DNA of 64,000 nucleotides from Advenella sp. FME57 (lineage in GTDB: Bacteria; Pseudomonadota; Gammaproteobacteria; Burkholderiales; Burkholderiaceae_B): NCBI RefSeq assembly GCF_014897675.1, contig NZ_JABUXU010000001.1:597701-661700 (forward strand). The letters are read 5' to 3'. Both the position numbers and the translations under genes were made by a program. Positions 1-13,081 of the stretch are shown here, piece by piece. The notes below the pieces were generated by a model. That model did no database searches. It was not told where the DNA came from and saw only the letters and a program-made list of their open reading frames with translations. Each line of letters starts with the position of its first letter. Positions within the stretch are counted from its first letter, which is position 1.

Positions 1-67
1 CGCGCTGGGAGATCTGATCCCTTACCCCATTCATGCACTGTCCATACAGACCCAACCGATTTCTTAA
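1..67 (+). CDS. BolA-family protein, C-terminal end only (partial)
   Basis: An open frame running in from the left edge (codons from base 2) ends at TAA 65-67. It gives the last 21 residues, including ALGDL and then IHALSI, which matches my memory of the C-terminal helix/strand of BolA proteins (typically ...VHAL-[AS]-[IL]). BolA proteins are small partners of monothiol glutaredoxins in iron-sulphur handling. The parvulin gene starts 14 bases downstream, an arrangement that I recall for Bordetella relatives. Only the tail is visible, so the call rests on a short motif plus context. Confidence 0.55.
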   Translation, partial: ALGDLIPYPIHALSIQTQPIS

Positions 68-81
68 CCAAAAGGAAAACT

Positions 82-924
82 ATGAAACGTTTTATTTTAC
101 TTGCTGTAACTTGCGCCATGACAGTACCGGCTTTGGCCCAAAACGTGGCCACTGTGAATGGTAAAGCCATTACCAAAGATCAGGTAGATACGGCAGTGAA
201 AACGCTCATTGCCCGTGGCGCGACAGACAGCCCTGCGCTGCGCGAACAGATTACAGAACAGCTAATTAACAGTGCCGTCCTGTCCCAGGAAGCCGAGAAA
301 CAGGGTGTGGACAAAAACCCTGAAGTGCAGTTCGCCATCGACAATGCCCGCCAGGAAATCCTGATCGGCTCCATGATGCGTGACTGGGCCAAAACCCATC
401 CTGTCAGCGATGAAGACGTCAAGAAAGCCTATGAAGAGTTCAAGACCCAATCGGCCGGTGAACAGGAATATCAGGTCAAGCATATCCTGGTCAAAGACGA
501 AACTGCCGCCAATAAGCTGCTGAAAGATATCAAGGCCAAAAAGGTCAGCTTTGCCGATGCTGCCAAGAAAAACTCCATTGATCCTGGGAGTGGCAAAAAC
601 GGTGGCGATCTGGGCTGGGCCCCTGCCGAAAACTACGTACCTGAATTTGCCGAAGCTGTAAAAGCAGCAAAAAAAGGTCAGTTGCTGGACAAACCTGTTA
701 AAAGCCAGTTCGGCTGGCACATCATCGAGCTGACCGACTCACGTCCAGTCAAGGTGCCAACGCTGGAAGAGGCCAAACCGCAAATCAGCCAGATGCTCAG
801 TCAGCAGTCACTGCAGGAACAGATGAAAAAACTGCGTGACGAAGCCAAGATTGAGAAAACGGCTAGCGAAGGCGCTGCCGAAAAACCCGCTGCTGCTCCC
901 GCAGTAGAGGCGCCCAAGCAGTAA
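82..924 (+). CDS. Periplasmic parvulin-type peptidyl-prolyl cis-trans isomerase (PpiC/SurA-like)
   Basis: 280-residue secreted PPIase expected to help fold outer-membrane or periplasmic proteins. A Sec signal peptide (residues 1-19, cleavage after ALA) precedes an N-terminal helical chaperone-like region with a VNGKAIT motif near residue 25. A parvulin domain follows at about 131-219, with KHILV at 133-137, the GGDLGW segment near 174-179 and FGWHIIEL near 210-217, all typical of the family. The C-terminus is a charged, Ala/Pro-rich tail. ATG is preceded by AAGGAAAA. It follows the BolA-like gene closely and is followed by a strong terminator, so these probably end one transcript. Which named paralogue it is cannot be decided. 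Confidence 0.9.
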   Translation: MKRFILLAVTCAMTVPALAQNVATVNGKAITKDQVDTAVKTLIARGATDSPALREQITEQLINSAVLSQEAEKQGVDKNPEVQFAIDNARQEILIGSMMRDWAKTHPVSDEDVKKAYEEFKTQSAGEQEYQVKHILVKDETAANKLLKDIKAKKVSFADAAKKNSIDPGSGKNGGDLGWAPAENYVPEFAEAVKAAKKGQLLDKPVKSQFGWHIIELTDSRPVKVPTLEEAKPQISQMLSQQSLQEQMKKLRDEAKIEKTASEGAAEKPAAAPAVEAPKQ

Positions 925-973
925 GGTTTTGTAAGTCGGATTCTTTATCCGATTTACCCTATTACTGACGATT

Positions 974-1016
974 ATCCCCCATCTGCCCGCTCTCAGGGCC
1001 AATGGGGGATTTTTTA
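974..1016 (+). terminator. Rho-independent terminator after the parvulin gene
   Basis: A 9-bp perfect stem (atcccccat at 974-982 with atgggggat at 1002-1010) is followed directly by six pyrimidine/A bases TTTTTA. It lies 50 bases after the stop. A second, weaker hairpin (931-957) precedes it. Confidence 0.85.
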
Positions 1017-1321
1017 TTGTGGACCTGATCGGGATCCTGATGTTGACTGCCTGAAAGGCGGCATCAGTCACCGTTCGAATGTTTTCGAATGAGGCGGGCA
1101 CACGCTGCCGCAGCTTGCCGCCGCAGCGCGCATCAAACGCTTTTAGCTTTTACCCGAGCAGCCGGCCAGGTAGCCGGCCCACGACGCCCTATCGAACCGA
1201 TTCAGCAGGCGCGCCAGCGCATCCGGCTACGGCTCGATCTGTGTGAGCTGGGACCGATATGGCAATCGACACCGGCGATCCGGATGCCAAACAGTACTGG
1301 CATCGGTCGATCAAGGGTGCC
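1017..1321. other. Gap without a recognisable gene
   Basis: About 305 bases between the parvulin terminator and the end of the minus-strand ligA gene (convergent genes). Short open frames occur on both strands but none has a Shine-Dalgarno, a family motif or a plausible composition. Confidence 0.6.
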
Positions 1322-4479
<3,158 letters not shown>

Positions 4480-4499
4480 TGTGTGATTGACCCTTTTGT

Positions 4500-7400
4500 T
4501 TACGCTTCGCCAACAAGCTGGACGGCGGACTCGATATCCACAGCAACAATTCGGGAAACCCCTTGTTCTTGCATCGTAACACCGATTAACTGCTTCGCCA
4601 TCTGCATGGCTATTTTATTGTGAGAAATAAATAAAAACTGCGTCTGTTCGCTCATGCTGCCAACCAGGTTGGCATACCTTTCGGTGTTGGCATCGTCCAG
4701 CGGCGCATCCACCTCGTCCAGCAGACAGAATGGCGCCGGATTCAGCTTGAACAACGCGAATACCAGCGCAGTGGCCGTCAGTGCCTTTTCACCGCCTGAC
4801 AGCAGATGAATCGTGCTGTTGCGTTTACCCGGCGGCTGCGCCATCACCTGCACGCCAGCATCCAGAATTTCTTCGCCGGTCATGGACAGGCGTGCCTCGC
4901 CGCCACCGAACAGCTTCGGAAACAACTCGCCAAAATGCGTATTGACCTGATTGAACGTTTCCTGCAACAAATCGCGCGTTTCCCGGTCGATGCGACGAAT
5001 CGCGTCTTCCAGCGTATCGATGGCCTCGGTCAGATCCGCGTGTTGCGCATCCAGAAACCCCTTGCGCTCACGCGACTCGGTGAGTTCGTCCAGCGCGGCC
5101 AGGTTGACCGACCCCAGCGCTTCGATCTGTCGGGATATTTTCTGCACTTCGGCATGCAGCCAAGTCACTTTGGACCAATCCTCGGGCAAATCGTTCAAAT
5201 CAGCTTTGAGCGCTGTGCGATCGACCTCGTGTTCGTCCAGCTGTTCGGAAAACTGCTCCACGGCCAGCCGGGCTGCCTGTTCATCTAACTGCAGCTGCAT
5301 AATATGGGCGCGACGCGGCTCCAGCGACTGCTCGGTACGCATGCGCGTTTCGTCGGCACCGCGCAGCGTGGCAGCCAGATTGTCCAGTTCAAGACGGGCG
5401 GCTGCCAATGCTTCCTCGCGGATCACGCGGGTTTCCAGCGCGTCTTGCAGCCCCGCCTGTGTTGCGGACTCATCGAAATCAAACAGCTCGGTTTCCAGGT
5501 TTTCCAGTTCGTTGCGGGCCTGATTAATCTGATTGCCGGCCAGGTCCCTGTTACGGGTCAAGTCGGCAATCCGCGACGTCAGACCACGCTGGGTAAAGCC
5601 CGCTTCCTGTACATTACGCTCCAGCTCGCGAATTTGCTGGCGCGCAGCTTCGGCCGTTTCGGCCAGCGTCTCGCCAGCCATTTCCGCCTCAGCATAGGTT
5701 TCCTGCAACGTGGCCAGCTCATTGTCCAATGTTTCAAAACTGGCTTCGGACTCTTCCTTCTGGGCCAGCAACTCTTCCTGCTGTATGCGGATATCGGCCA
5801 GATCTTCGTTAATGCGTGCGTTGCGCTCTTCGCTTTGTTGCATCTGCCCGTGTAGCCTGGAATGCTCCATCTGCAGATCGTGCACCCGGCGGGTCAGCTC
5901 TGACAGGCGCTGGCGCGCCGGTGTCATCGATTGCGACAGCGCAGTCCAGGCCGCTTCGCTGCGGGCCAGCTGCGTAACGGCCTGATCGGCAATCAACTGG
6001 CGCGCCTTGATTTCGCGCTTAAGATTGTCAATCTCCTGCTGGCGGGCCAGCATGCCCGACTGCTCGGAATCGGCCGCATAAAAACACAGGCCATGTGCAT
6101 CGGTCATGTGCCCTTCGCGCACCACCAATTGCACACCGACCGGCAACGATTGCCGCTGTCCCAGCGCTTCAGTCAGCGATGAAGCAGTGTAGACGCCTTG
6201 CAGCCAACGTCCCAGCAAGCTTTTGAGATCAGGATCGCTGCACCGCAACAACGACAGCAGCGGCGTATGGCCCGGCAGCGCAGCCGGCAGCGCCTCGGCT
6301 GTCGGTTTCTGGTAAAACGCAAGCCGCGACGGTGGCGGATCATCCGTGAAGGCACGCGCCATATCCAGGTCGCGCAATGGCAGCGCGGTCAGCCGTTCAC
6401 GCAATACGGATTCGAGTGCCGCTTCCCAGCCCGGTTCAATATGTATTTGTTGCCAAAGCCGGCCAAAACCAGCCAGATCATGCTTTTGCAGCCAGGGTTC
6501 GAGCGCCCCCTTCTTCTGCACATCTTCCTGCAGGGCGCTAAGCGCGTTCAGCCGGGCTTCAAGCCTGGCCACATCCTGCGTTTCCTTTTGCGAATTGTTT
6601 TGTGCATTGCGGCGTGCCTCATCCAACTGCGGCAACCGCTCTTCCATGTCCTGCAGGGTTGCCTGCACTTCTTCCAGCTGGGCTTCGGCCGCGTTGCGAT
6701 CACCGGTCAGTTGCTCAAGACGTCCTGCATCAGGGCTCTGGATCTCGCCCAGCTCGCGCTCCAGGCGTTCACGGCGTTGCTCCAACTGCTGCAACTGGCG
6801 GTCGGCGTCACGCTGCGCCTGGGCCGTGAGCGCTAGCTTCTGTTCAACGCGAGCCAGCTCGGATCGCATAGTCTCGCGGGTTGCCGACGCACTGCGTACT
6901 TTTTCTTCCACATCAGGCATCTGGGCCTGACGCGATTCCAGTTCATCCTGGACCATGGCCGCGCGCTCGGCAGCAGCGGCCAGTTCTTCTTCAAGCTCGG
7001 CAATCTGTTCCGTGCAATGCGTCAGTTGATCCTGCCACTCCTGCATTTGGGTGTTGAGCGTCGTCTTGCGCGCCTGCAGACGGTTACGTGCATCCACCAC
7101 ATGGCGGATTTCGGTCTCTAGACGGCTGACTGTGGTATTGGCCTCGTACATGGCGGCCTGGGCTGCGTGCACGGCGTCGCTGGCCTGATAATGCGCCTGC
7201 CGGCGTTTTTCCACCTCACTTTCTGAAGCGCGCAATTCAGCGAGCGAGGCCTCCAGTTCAGTCTGCGCCTTTTCGATCTCCAGGGCTTTTTTCTCCTGAT
7301 CGGCGCGGGCATTCTCTTCCCGGATCAGCCAAAGCACGTGTTGCTTTTTTTCGCCATCGTGCTGCAGGTCACGATACTTGCGTGCCACTTCGGCCTGCGC

Positions 7401-8027
7401 TTCCAGGCGGCTGAGCTGTGACTCAAGCTCGCGCATGATGTCTTCGACACGAGTCAGGTTCTCACGGGTATCGCCCAGACGGTTTTCGGTTTCCCGGCGA
7501 CGCTCCTTATACCTGGACACGCCGGCGGCCTCTTCCAGATACACACGCAGTTCTTCGGGTTTGGCCTCGATCAGGCGATTGATCATGCCCTGGCCAATGA
7601 TGGCGTATCCACGCGCGCCCAGACCGGTGCCCAGGAAAATATCGTGGATATCCTTGCGGCGGACCTGCTGGTTGTTGACGTAATAGCTGCTGGTGCCATC
7701 GCGGGTCAGAACCCGCCTGACGGCGATTTCTCCGTATGTGCTCCACTGACCAACGGCACGACCGTCGCTGTTGTCAAAGACCAGTTCAACTGACGCCCGT
7801 GCAGCCGGCTTTCTGTGTCCCGAGCCGTTGAAGATAACGTCCTGCATGGATTCGCCGCGCAGTTCAGAGGCGCGTGTTTCACCCATCACCCAGCGTACGG
7901 CGTCGATAATATTGGATTTGCCACAGCCATTGGGACCGACCACGCCCACCATCTGGCTGGGCACCGGGATGACCGTAGGATCAACAAAAGACTTGAATCC
8001 AGCTAGTTTGAGTTGGGTAAGGCGCAC
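4500..8027 (-). CDS. smc: Chromosome segregation ATPase SMC
   Basis: 1175-residue SMC protein for chromosome condensation and segregation. Walker A GPNGCGKSN lies at 31-39, followed by the coiled-coil arms, a hinge near the middle, the ABC signature LSGGEKA from about 1076 and Walker B CLLDEVDAPLDD near 1101-1112. The frame stays open to 8288, but the extra 87 residues do not look like SMC. The family N-terminus (RLTQLKLAGFKSF) begins at GTG 8025-8027, so I chose that start, although no clear Shine-Dalgarno precedes it. The zipA-like gene starts 20 bases downstream. Confidence 0.95.
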   Translation of the reverse strand: MRLTQLKLAGFKSFVDPTVIPVPSQMVGVVGPNGCGKSNIIDAVRWVMGETRASELRGESMQDVIFNGSGHRKPAARASVELVFDNSDGRAVGQWSTYGEIAVRRVLTRDGTSSYYVNNQQVRRKDIHDIFLGTGLGARGYAIIGQGMINRLIEAKPEELRVYLEEAAGVSRYKERRRETENRLGDTRENLTRVEDIMRELESQLSRLEAQAEVARKYRDLQHDGEKKQHVLWLIREENARADQEKKALEIEKAQTELEASLAELRASESEVEKRRQAHYQASDAVHAAQAAMYEANTTVSRLETEIRHVVDARNRLQARKTTLNTQMQEWQDQLTHCTEQIAELEEELAAAAERAAMVQDELESRQAQMPDVEEKVRSASATRETMRSELARVEQKLALTAQAQRDADRQLQQLEQRRERLERELGEIQSPDAGRLEQLTGDRNAAEAQLEEVQATLQDMEERLPQLDEARRNAQNNSQKETQDVARLEARLNALSALQEDVQKKGALEPWLQKHDLAGFGRLWQQIHIEPGWEAALESVLRERLTALPLRDLDMARAFTDDPPPSRLAFYQKPTAEALPAALPGHTPLLSLLRCSDPDLKSLLGRWLQGVYTASSLTEALGQRQSLPVGVQLVVREGHMTDAHGLCFYAADSEQSGMLARQQEIDNLKREIKARQLIADQAVTQLARSEAAWTALSQSMTPARQRLSELTRRVHDLQMEHSRLHGQMQQSEERNARINEDLADIRIQQEELLAQKEESEASFETLDNELATLQETYAEAEMAGETLAETAEAARQQIRELERNVQEAGFTQRGLTSRIADLTRNRDLAGNQINQARNELENLETELFDFDESATQAGLQDALETRVIREEALAAARLELDNLAATLRGADETRMRTEQSLEPRRAHIMQLQLDEQAARLAVEQFSEQLDEHEVDRTALKADLNDLPEDWSKVTWLHAEVQKISRQIEALGSVNLAALDELTESRERKGFLDAQHADLTEAIDTLEDAIRRIDRETRDLLQETFNQVNTHFGELFPKLFGGGEARLSMTGEEILDAGVQVMAQPPGKRNSTIHLLSGGEKALTATALVFALFKLNPAPFCLLDEVDAPLDDANTERYANLVGSMSEQTQFLFISHNKIAMQMAKQLIGVTMQEQGVSRIVAVDIESAVQLVGEA

Positions 8028-8603
8028 GTAAGGAACAATACAAAGTAAAAAAAATGCCCTGAGGCGGTGCCGATACAGAACCGGCCCGACAGTCAGGCTC
8101 CAGCCCTGTATGATAACCCAGGCGATCCGATTTGATAGTAAACAAAAGTCATAATAGCAATATTTGCGCAGGGCGCAAATCACCCCCTCCGGATTCCGGT
8201 GCAGCACTGATTTCTGAACGCCAGCGCAAGCCGTGCCGCGTTCTGGCGCAACGTCGCGATGGATCACTCCCGCATGCTCAGCCAACACCGGTCTGCTACG
8301 GCCCCCGACAACAAATATTTCAGCCTGCTACATGGCCTGGCAAATCAATCCGGTCGGCAGATATTTACGTCAGGCCATCGTCCCGCACAGGTTTGGATCT
8401 AATTCGCTATCGGTTGGGGGCAATGAGTAACGAAGCGCCACTGAACCTGATATTATGTTGCGATTGAGCACAACGGAAAACACCGGCACCTGTCTGGTCT
8501 TTCTGCCAGCATCATTTCATGACCACGACATATGGTTACTTTATCGTCTGGTGCTTGCACCGGATTCGGATACGCGATAACAAGTTAAAACGGGATATTC
8601 AGT
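8028..8603. other. Divergent intergenic region between smc and the LplT-like gene
   Basis: About 575 bases between divergent genes, expected to hold both promoters. An 8-bp hairpin (atttgcgc / gcgcaaat, 8162-8180) without a T-run is visible. No convincing gene seen; the apparent 5' extension of smc into this region lacks family similarity. Confidence 0.55.
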
Positions 8604-9917
8604 TTGAAAAAAGGTTTCTTTCTCGTCATGTTGGCACAGGCGCTCTCGTCCCTGGCCGACAATGCGCTTTTTATCGCTGCCATCGCCCTTATCGCTGAAC
8701 TTTCCGGACCCGACTGGATGACGCCCGCCATGAAATGGTTTTTTGCGTTCGCCTATGTCATTCTGGCTGCGTTCGTTGGCGCCATCGCCGATTCTTTTCC
8801 AAAGGGTCGTGTCATGTTTGTCACCAATGCAATTAAAATTTCCGGCTGCCTGCTGATGTTCGGCTTTGCCATGATGGCCCCGTCCGACAAGAGCCTGCAC
8901 GCCTACATCGTCTGTTTTTCCTATGCCCTGGTGGGTATCGGCGCGGCTGCCTATTCGCCAGCCAAATACGGCATCGTCACCGAGCTGCTGCCCCCGCGGG
9001 ATCTGGTCAAGGGTAACAGCTGGATCGAAGGGCTCACTGTACTTTCGATTATTTTCGGGGTCGTTCTGGGAGGCAAGCTGATCGAGCCACCCCTGTCCGA
9101 TTTCCTGCTGGCCCTGCCCTGGATGTCGGTCCTGGCAAAAACGCCGGCCGAGGCGGCCATTGTCGTCATTGGCGGAATTTATATTCTGGCCGCTATCTGT
9201 AATTTGCTGATCCCCAATACGCACTTCGTGTATCCGAAACAAGAATCCAATCCAGTGAAGCTGCTCAGCGTGTTTGCCAGTTATGTGCGCATCCTGTGGC
9301 GGGACAAGGTCGGACAAATTTCACTGGCGGTCACCACCCTGTTTTGGGGCGCGGGCGCCACTCTGCAGCTGATCGTGCTGCAATGGGGGCGTGACCACCT
9401 GCAACTGAGCATCGCCCAATCGGCCAATCTGATGGGTGTAGCGGCCATCGGCACCATTGTCGGTTCGGTTCTGGCCGGTCGGGTCCCGCTGACGCGCGCA
9501 TTGCATGTACTGCCTATCGGCGTTGTCATGGGCTTTTCCGTCATGTTGATGACCATTGTCAAAGATACCTGGGCGGTGTACTTCACCCTGATCCTGGTAG
9601 GCGGGCTCTCCGGCTTTTTCGTGGTGCCGCTCAACGCGCTGCTGCAGCACCGCGGACATGTTCTTTTATCGGCCGGCCATTCCATTGCCGTACAGAATTT
9701 CAACGAACAATTGAACATTCTGTTCATGGTGGCGGCGTACTGGTTCATGCTGGAAATGAACCTGCACATCAATACCATCATTATTATCTTTGGCGTCATT
9801 GTCGCCGTGCTCATGGCGCTGGTGATTGCCTGGTGCTATCGCAACCAGCGGCGCTATCCGGCGATCTTTGCAGAAATTGGTGAAGAAGGCCATGGTCGGG
9901 CCCAGACCGGGCATTAG
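8604..9917 (+). CDS. lplT: Lysophospholipid transporter LplT-like MFS protein
   Basis: 437-residue membrane protein with about 12 hydrophobic segments. The N-terminus (KKGFFLVMLAQALSSLADNA) and the later GAAAYSPAKYGIVTELLPP motif match what I remember of the LplT family, which flips lysophospholipids across the inner membrane for reacylation. The start is TTG at 8604; no ATG lies near enough to give the conserved N-terminus. In E. coli LplT partners with the acyltransferase Aas, but no aas-like gene is in this window. It is convergent with the glycosylase gene. Confidence 0.85.
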   Translation: MKKGFFLVMLAQALSSLADNALFIAAIALIAELSGPDWMTPAMKWFFAFAYVILAAFVGAIADSFPKGRVMFVTNAIKISGCLLMFGFAMMAPSDKSLHAYIVCFSYALVGIGAAAYSPAKYGIVTELLPPRDLVKGNSWIEGLTVLSIIFGVVLGGKLIEPPLSDFLLALPWMSVLAKTPAEAAIVVIGGIYILAAICNLLIPNTHFVYPKQESNPVKLLSVFASYVRILWRDKVGQISLAVTTLFWGAGATLQLIVLQWGRDHLQLSIAQSANLMGVAAIGTIVGSVLAGRVPLTRALHVLPIGVVMGFSVMLMTIVKDTWAVYFTLILVGGLSGFFVVPLNALLQHRGHVLLSAGHSIAVQNFNEQLNILFMVAAYWFMLEMNLHINTIIIIFGVIVAVLMALVIAWCYRNQRRYPAIFAEIGEEGHGRAQTGH

Positions 9918-10197
9918 CATCCGGGCATTTGCGGGCCAGTAGGTCCGTGGCGCTGGCATCCCGGGTCGCATCCCCTACCCACGGTTGGTTTGCCGCACTG
10001 GCCCGGTTTTATCTCAAAGCGCTTGAATACACACCGCTTATTCCATATCGCCTTATACCAGTTTGGCCGATCACGGTCAGATATTGCGCAGACATGCGCG
10101 CCATGCGTTCAGGCTGCCGATGCAGCCAGACGGCGGCATCAAATCCGGCTGCGGGGCGGGCACAACCCCCACCGCTATCTGCCGGATATCCGACGTC

Positions 10198-11325
10198 TTA
10201 TGCTGCAGTCTGCTGCAATAGCTGTCGCAGGCGTTTAAGATCGACCCACGCCAGCGGTTTGGCGGCCTGATTGGCCATCAGATGATTCGGATGAAAGGTG
10301 ACCAAGACCGGAATCGCCCTGCCCTGTACGGTGATCTGCAGGTCATGCATTTGACGCAGTTCGCCTACCGATTCAGTAGTGCCAAGCACAGACTGGGCAG
10401 CATTGCCGAACAACAGGACACATGATGGCTGCACCATGGCGATTTGCTGTTGCAGATAATCGGCGCAGGCCGCAATCTCATGCGGCTCGGCTGGCCGGCT
10501 CACCATTGGCCGGCACTTGACCACATCAGTAATAAACGTCGCTTCACGGGAGATGCCGATCGCGGCGAGCATATTGTCCAGCAACTGGCCCGCCTGTCCA
10601 CTGAGGGGTTCACCGCTGATTTCATCCTGCGCGCCTGGCGCCTGGTCAATAATCATCAAGCGCGCTGTCGCGGTGCCGGTGCCTGGTACCGGCTGACGGG
10701 CATGCTCCGACAGACCGCAACGCGTGCACTGCCGGATAGTCGCAGCCAATACCGGCCACTCGATCCGGGCATCTGCCGGCGCCAATGGATCCACCGAACG
10801 ACTACCTTGGGGCTCAGGAACAGCGGTCCCGGACGCGCTGTCAGCACCACCGGTAAACTCGCTCATTGCCCCACGGGCGCCGTCTTCTTTCACACGACGC
10901 GTATCGGCGGCGGCACGCCCTGCCGGCCGACGTTGCCGCTGCATTTGTTCGCGCAGCTTTGCCAATGCCTGGCGTGCAGGCGAAGCATCGTTCTGGACTG
11001 CCGATGCTGCACCCGGCACCGTTTCTTGTGCGGCTGCCAATGGCGTGCCTGGCTCTCTTGTGGTCGCTGAGACTGGCGCCGCAGGCCGCTGATCCGAATA
11101 CGTCTGGGCAGGTTCTGCTGTCGATGCAGCGCCTGCCGCCGGGGTGTGTTTGGTATGTGCTACAGCGTGGGGTTCGGCCACTGCGGATACGGTCAGCGCA
11201 CGCCCCCATAGACGATCAATCCCGCTCTCCTGCAACCAAAGCAACTGGAGAGGGTTGACCGTGACATTGGCCGGATGCGCCACGGGCTGGGCGCCGGCAG
11301 AAACTGAAGAAGATTCCATAGCCAT
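10198..11325 (-). CDS. Uracil-DNA glycosylase family 4-like protein with altered active-site motifs
   Basis: 375 residues. The C-terminal half (about 170-375) has the layout of Fe-S uracil-DNA glycosylases: CTRCGL, VVKCRP and a further Cys (AACADYL) for the cluster, GQAGQLL, and HPNHLM as motif B. Residues I recall as catalytic in the Thermus enzyme appear replaced: GE(G/A)PG reads DQAPG, the Phe before GQAG is Leu, and the Asn of ITN-x-VKCRP is Asp. The N-terminal 170 residues are low-complexity Ala/Pro/Arg-rich with no recognised domain. Its ATG overlaps the upstream TGA by one base (TGATG), suggesting translational coupling to tsaB-rimI. Substrate specificity is uncertain. Confidence 0.8.
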   Translation of the reverse strand: MAMESSSVSAGAQPVAHPANVTVNPLQLLWLQESGIDRLWGRALTVSAVAEPHAVAHTKHTPAAGAASTAEPAQTYSDQRPAAPVSATTREPGTPLAAAQETVPGAASAVQNDASPARQALAKLREQMQRQRRPAGRAAADTRRVKEDGARGAMSEFTGGADSASGTAVPEPQGSRSVDPLAPADARIEWPVLAATIRQCTRCGLSEHARQPVPGTGTATARLMIIDQAPGAQDEISGEPLSGQAGQLLDNMLAAIGISREATFITDVVKCRPMVSRPAEPHEIAACADYLQQQIAMVQPSCVLLFGNAAQSVLGTTESVGELRQMHDLQITVQGRAIPVLVTFHPNHLMANQAAKPLAWVDLKRLRQLLQQTAA

Positions 11326-12677
11326 CAGGATACCACGGCTTTCTGCAGGACCCAGGCATCTTCGCTATGACCTCGCCCGTCCGGATAGTAGCCCTTGCGC
11401 ACGCCGATCTGCTCATAACCCCAGCGGTGATAGAATGCGATCGCCCCCGCATTGGACGGACGCACTTCCAGTACCTGGCTCTCCAGCTGTTGCAACAGCA
11501 GGCGCTCTTCACTCCAGGCAAGCAAACCGGCGCCAATCCCCTTGCTCTGCCAGTCGGGCGCAACGCCAATGAGCAGCAGATGCGCCACGTCGGGCGCCAT
11601 CAATTGCAAGGAAAACCCCACTATCTCGTCACCATGGCACACCACCCAGGCCTCGTAACCCGCTTTTAGCGCATCAAAAAAGTTACCCTCGGTCCAGGGA
11701 TGAGACTGTACACGGCGTTCGATTTCCACGACCGCATCAATATCCTGCTGCGTCATGCGCCGGATCGTATGCGCCTGCTGCAATGCCCTGATCACCCGAC
11801 TGCGCGCTTGGCTTTCGGGCGATACTGCCGCTTCGCCGCCTGGCGTGATCTGCTCAGCCGATAGCGGAACAGCACGCGGATTACCCCCTTGACCCTGCCC
11901 CCTTTCCTTGATAGTAAATGCAACTTTGTCGCGCACATACAGCGGCGCCGCCTGATCGGCCGCGATAAATCGACCTGCGAGCCAGGCGCGCAGACCAATA
12001 CGGGCCATGATCGCAGCACGCGGTTCAGCATCCGGTATCAGCTTGATGCCGGTCAAATGGGCCAGTCCTGAACATACATGTACGCCAGAGCCAACCAATA
12101 TAACAGGAGGCTGTCCGTCCATGTCGCGCTCGCGCTCTGCCAGCGGCCCATTCACGACCGGCGCGGCTTCATTTGTACCGCCAGCAACACTGACCCCACT
12201 TAACCAGAGCGGAACCTGTTCTGCAGCAATCAGGCACGGCGCTTGCACCTGAACAAGTTCGCCATCGCCGGTTTCCCTGAAACAGGCCAGAAAGACCTCT
12301 TGCATACGGGCATCCAGCAGGCTGACAATCATCGTTGAAGGCGCGACCGGCCTTACGGCCTCGGCAACGGCTAGCAGCGATGATACCGGAAACACCGGGA
12401 TGTCCAGCCCCAAACCCAGGCCTTGCGCCATGCCTGCTGCAATACGCAGGCCGGTAAACCCGCCAGGTCCCTGTCCGAAAACGATGCCGCTGATATCTAT
12501 CCGGTCAAGCCCTGCCGAATTGAGCAGGTGATCAAGCATCGGCAATAATTGTTCGGCATGGCCGTTAGCCTGATTGCTGACCTGCTCGGTGGTCTGAGAC
12601 TGACCGCCCTCGAACCGCAGCAGTGCCGCTGACGAACAGGTGGCCGAGCTTTCCAGGGAGATCAGATTGACATTCAT
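11325..12677 (-). CDS. TsaB-RimI fusion protein (t6A37 synthesis subunit / N-acetyltransferase)
   Basis: 450 residues containing two proteins usually encoded separately. Residues 1-257 are TsaB-like (N-terminal NLISLESSA, GQGPGGFTGLRIA at 68-80), the TsaD partner for N6-threonylcarbamoyladenosine in tRNA. A polar Gly/Pro-rich linker spans about 258-302. Residues 303-450 are a GNAT domain of the RimI type (GVAPDWQSKGIGAGLL at 371-386, EVRPSNAGAIAFYHRWGY around 404-421), which acetylates the N-terminus of ribosomal protein S18. The frame is unbroken. It shares a 1-base stop/start overlap with the downstream glycosylase gene. Confidence 0.9.
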   Translation of the reverse strand: MNVNLISLESSATCSSAALLRFEGGQSQTTEQVSNQANGHAEQLLPMLDHLLNSAGLDRIDISGIVFGQGPGGFTGLRIAAGMAQGLGLGLDIPVFPVSSLLAVAEAVRPVAPSTMIVSLLDARMQEVFLACFRETGDGELVQVQAPCLIAAEQVPLWLSGVSVAGGTNEAAPVVNGPLAERERDMDGQPPVILVGSGVHVCSGLAHLTGIKLIPDAEPRAAIMARIGLRAWLAGRFIAADQAAPLYVRDKVAFTIKERGQGQGGNPRAVPLSAEQITPGGEAAVSPESQARSRVIRALQQAHTIRRMTQQDIDAVVEIERRVQSHPWTEGNFFDALKAGYEAWVVCHGDEIVGFSLQLMAPDVAHLLLIGVAPDWQSKGIGAGLLAWSEERLLLQQLESQVLEVRPSNAGAIAFYHRWGYEQIGVRKGYYPDGRGHSEDAWVLQKAVVS

Positions 12678-13081
12678 AAACTGCGCTTATTCAAAAAAAG
12701 GTGTTAACAGCCGCGAACCCCAAGGCCAGCGGCCGATTGCCCCGCGAACGAGCGGCGATGGGTGACCAACGTTCGGGCAAATGATCCCGCAATTATAAAC
12801 AGGAAGCCGGTTTTGCCCGGGACGATTTGCGCTAAAATGAACAGTAGTACCTATTTGCACGTTCCGCCCGTTTTTTGTTATAAGCACAAAACCATCGGCA
12901 TAACGTTTTTGCTTGCATTTTGCAGCGAAATGTGTCTATTTGTATCGCACCATCAACACAAATCCGGAGAAATATTTTTAGTGTAACTGATGGTGAAAAT
13001 TCAGCCATGTGCGACAGCAGAAACTGTAACATGTGCTCAAATAGCCCTGTCACTTCTCTCGGAAGCTCTTAACCAATTAGT
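12678..13081. other. Divergent promoter region between tsaB-rimI and ompR
   Basis: About 400 bases between divergent genes. The right half is AT-rich and is the likely ompR promoter area, but I cannot fix -35/-10 boxes with confidence. No gene recognised. Confidence 0.5.

Noticed and set aside
8028..8288. 87-codon N-terminal extension of smc
   Set aside because: SMC proteins begin at the RLTQLKLAGFKSF segment; the extension has no similarity and lies in a divergent promoter region.
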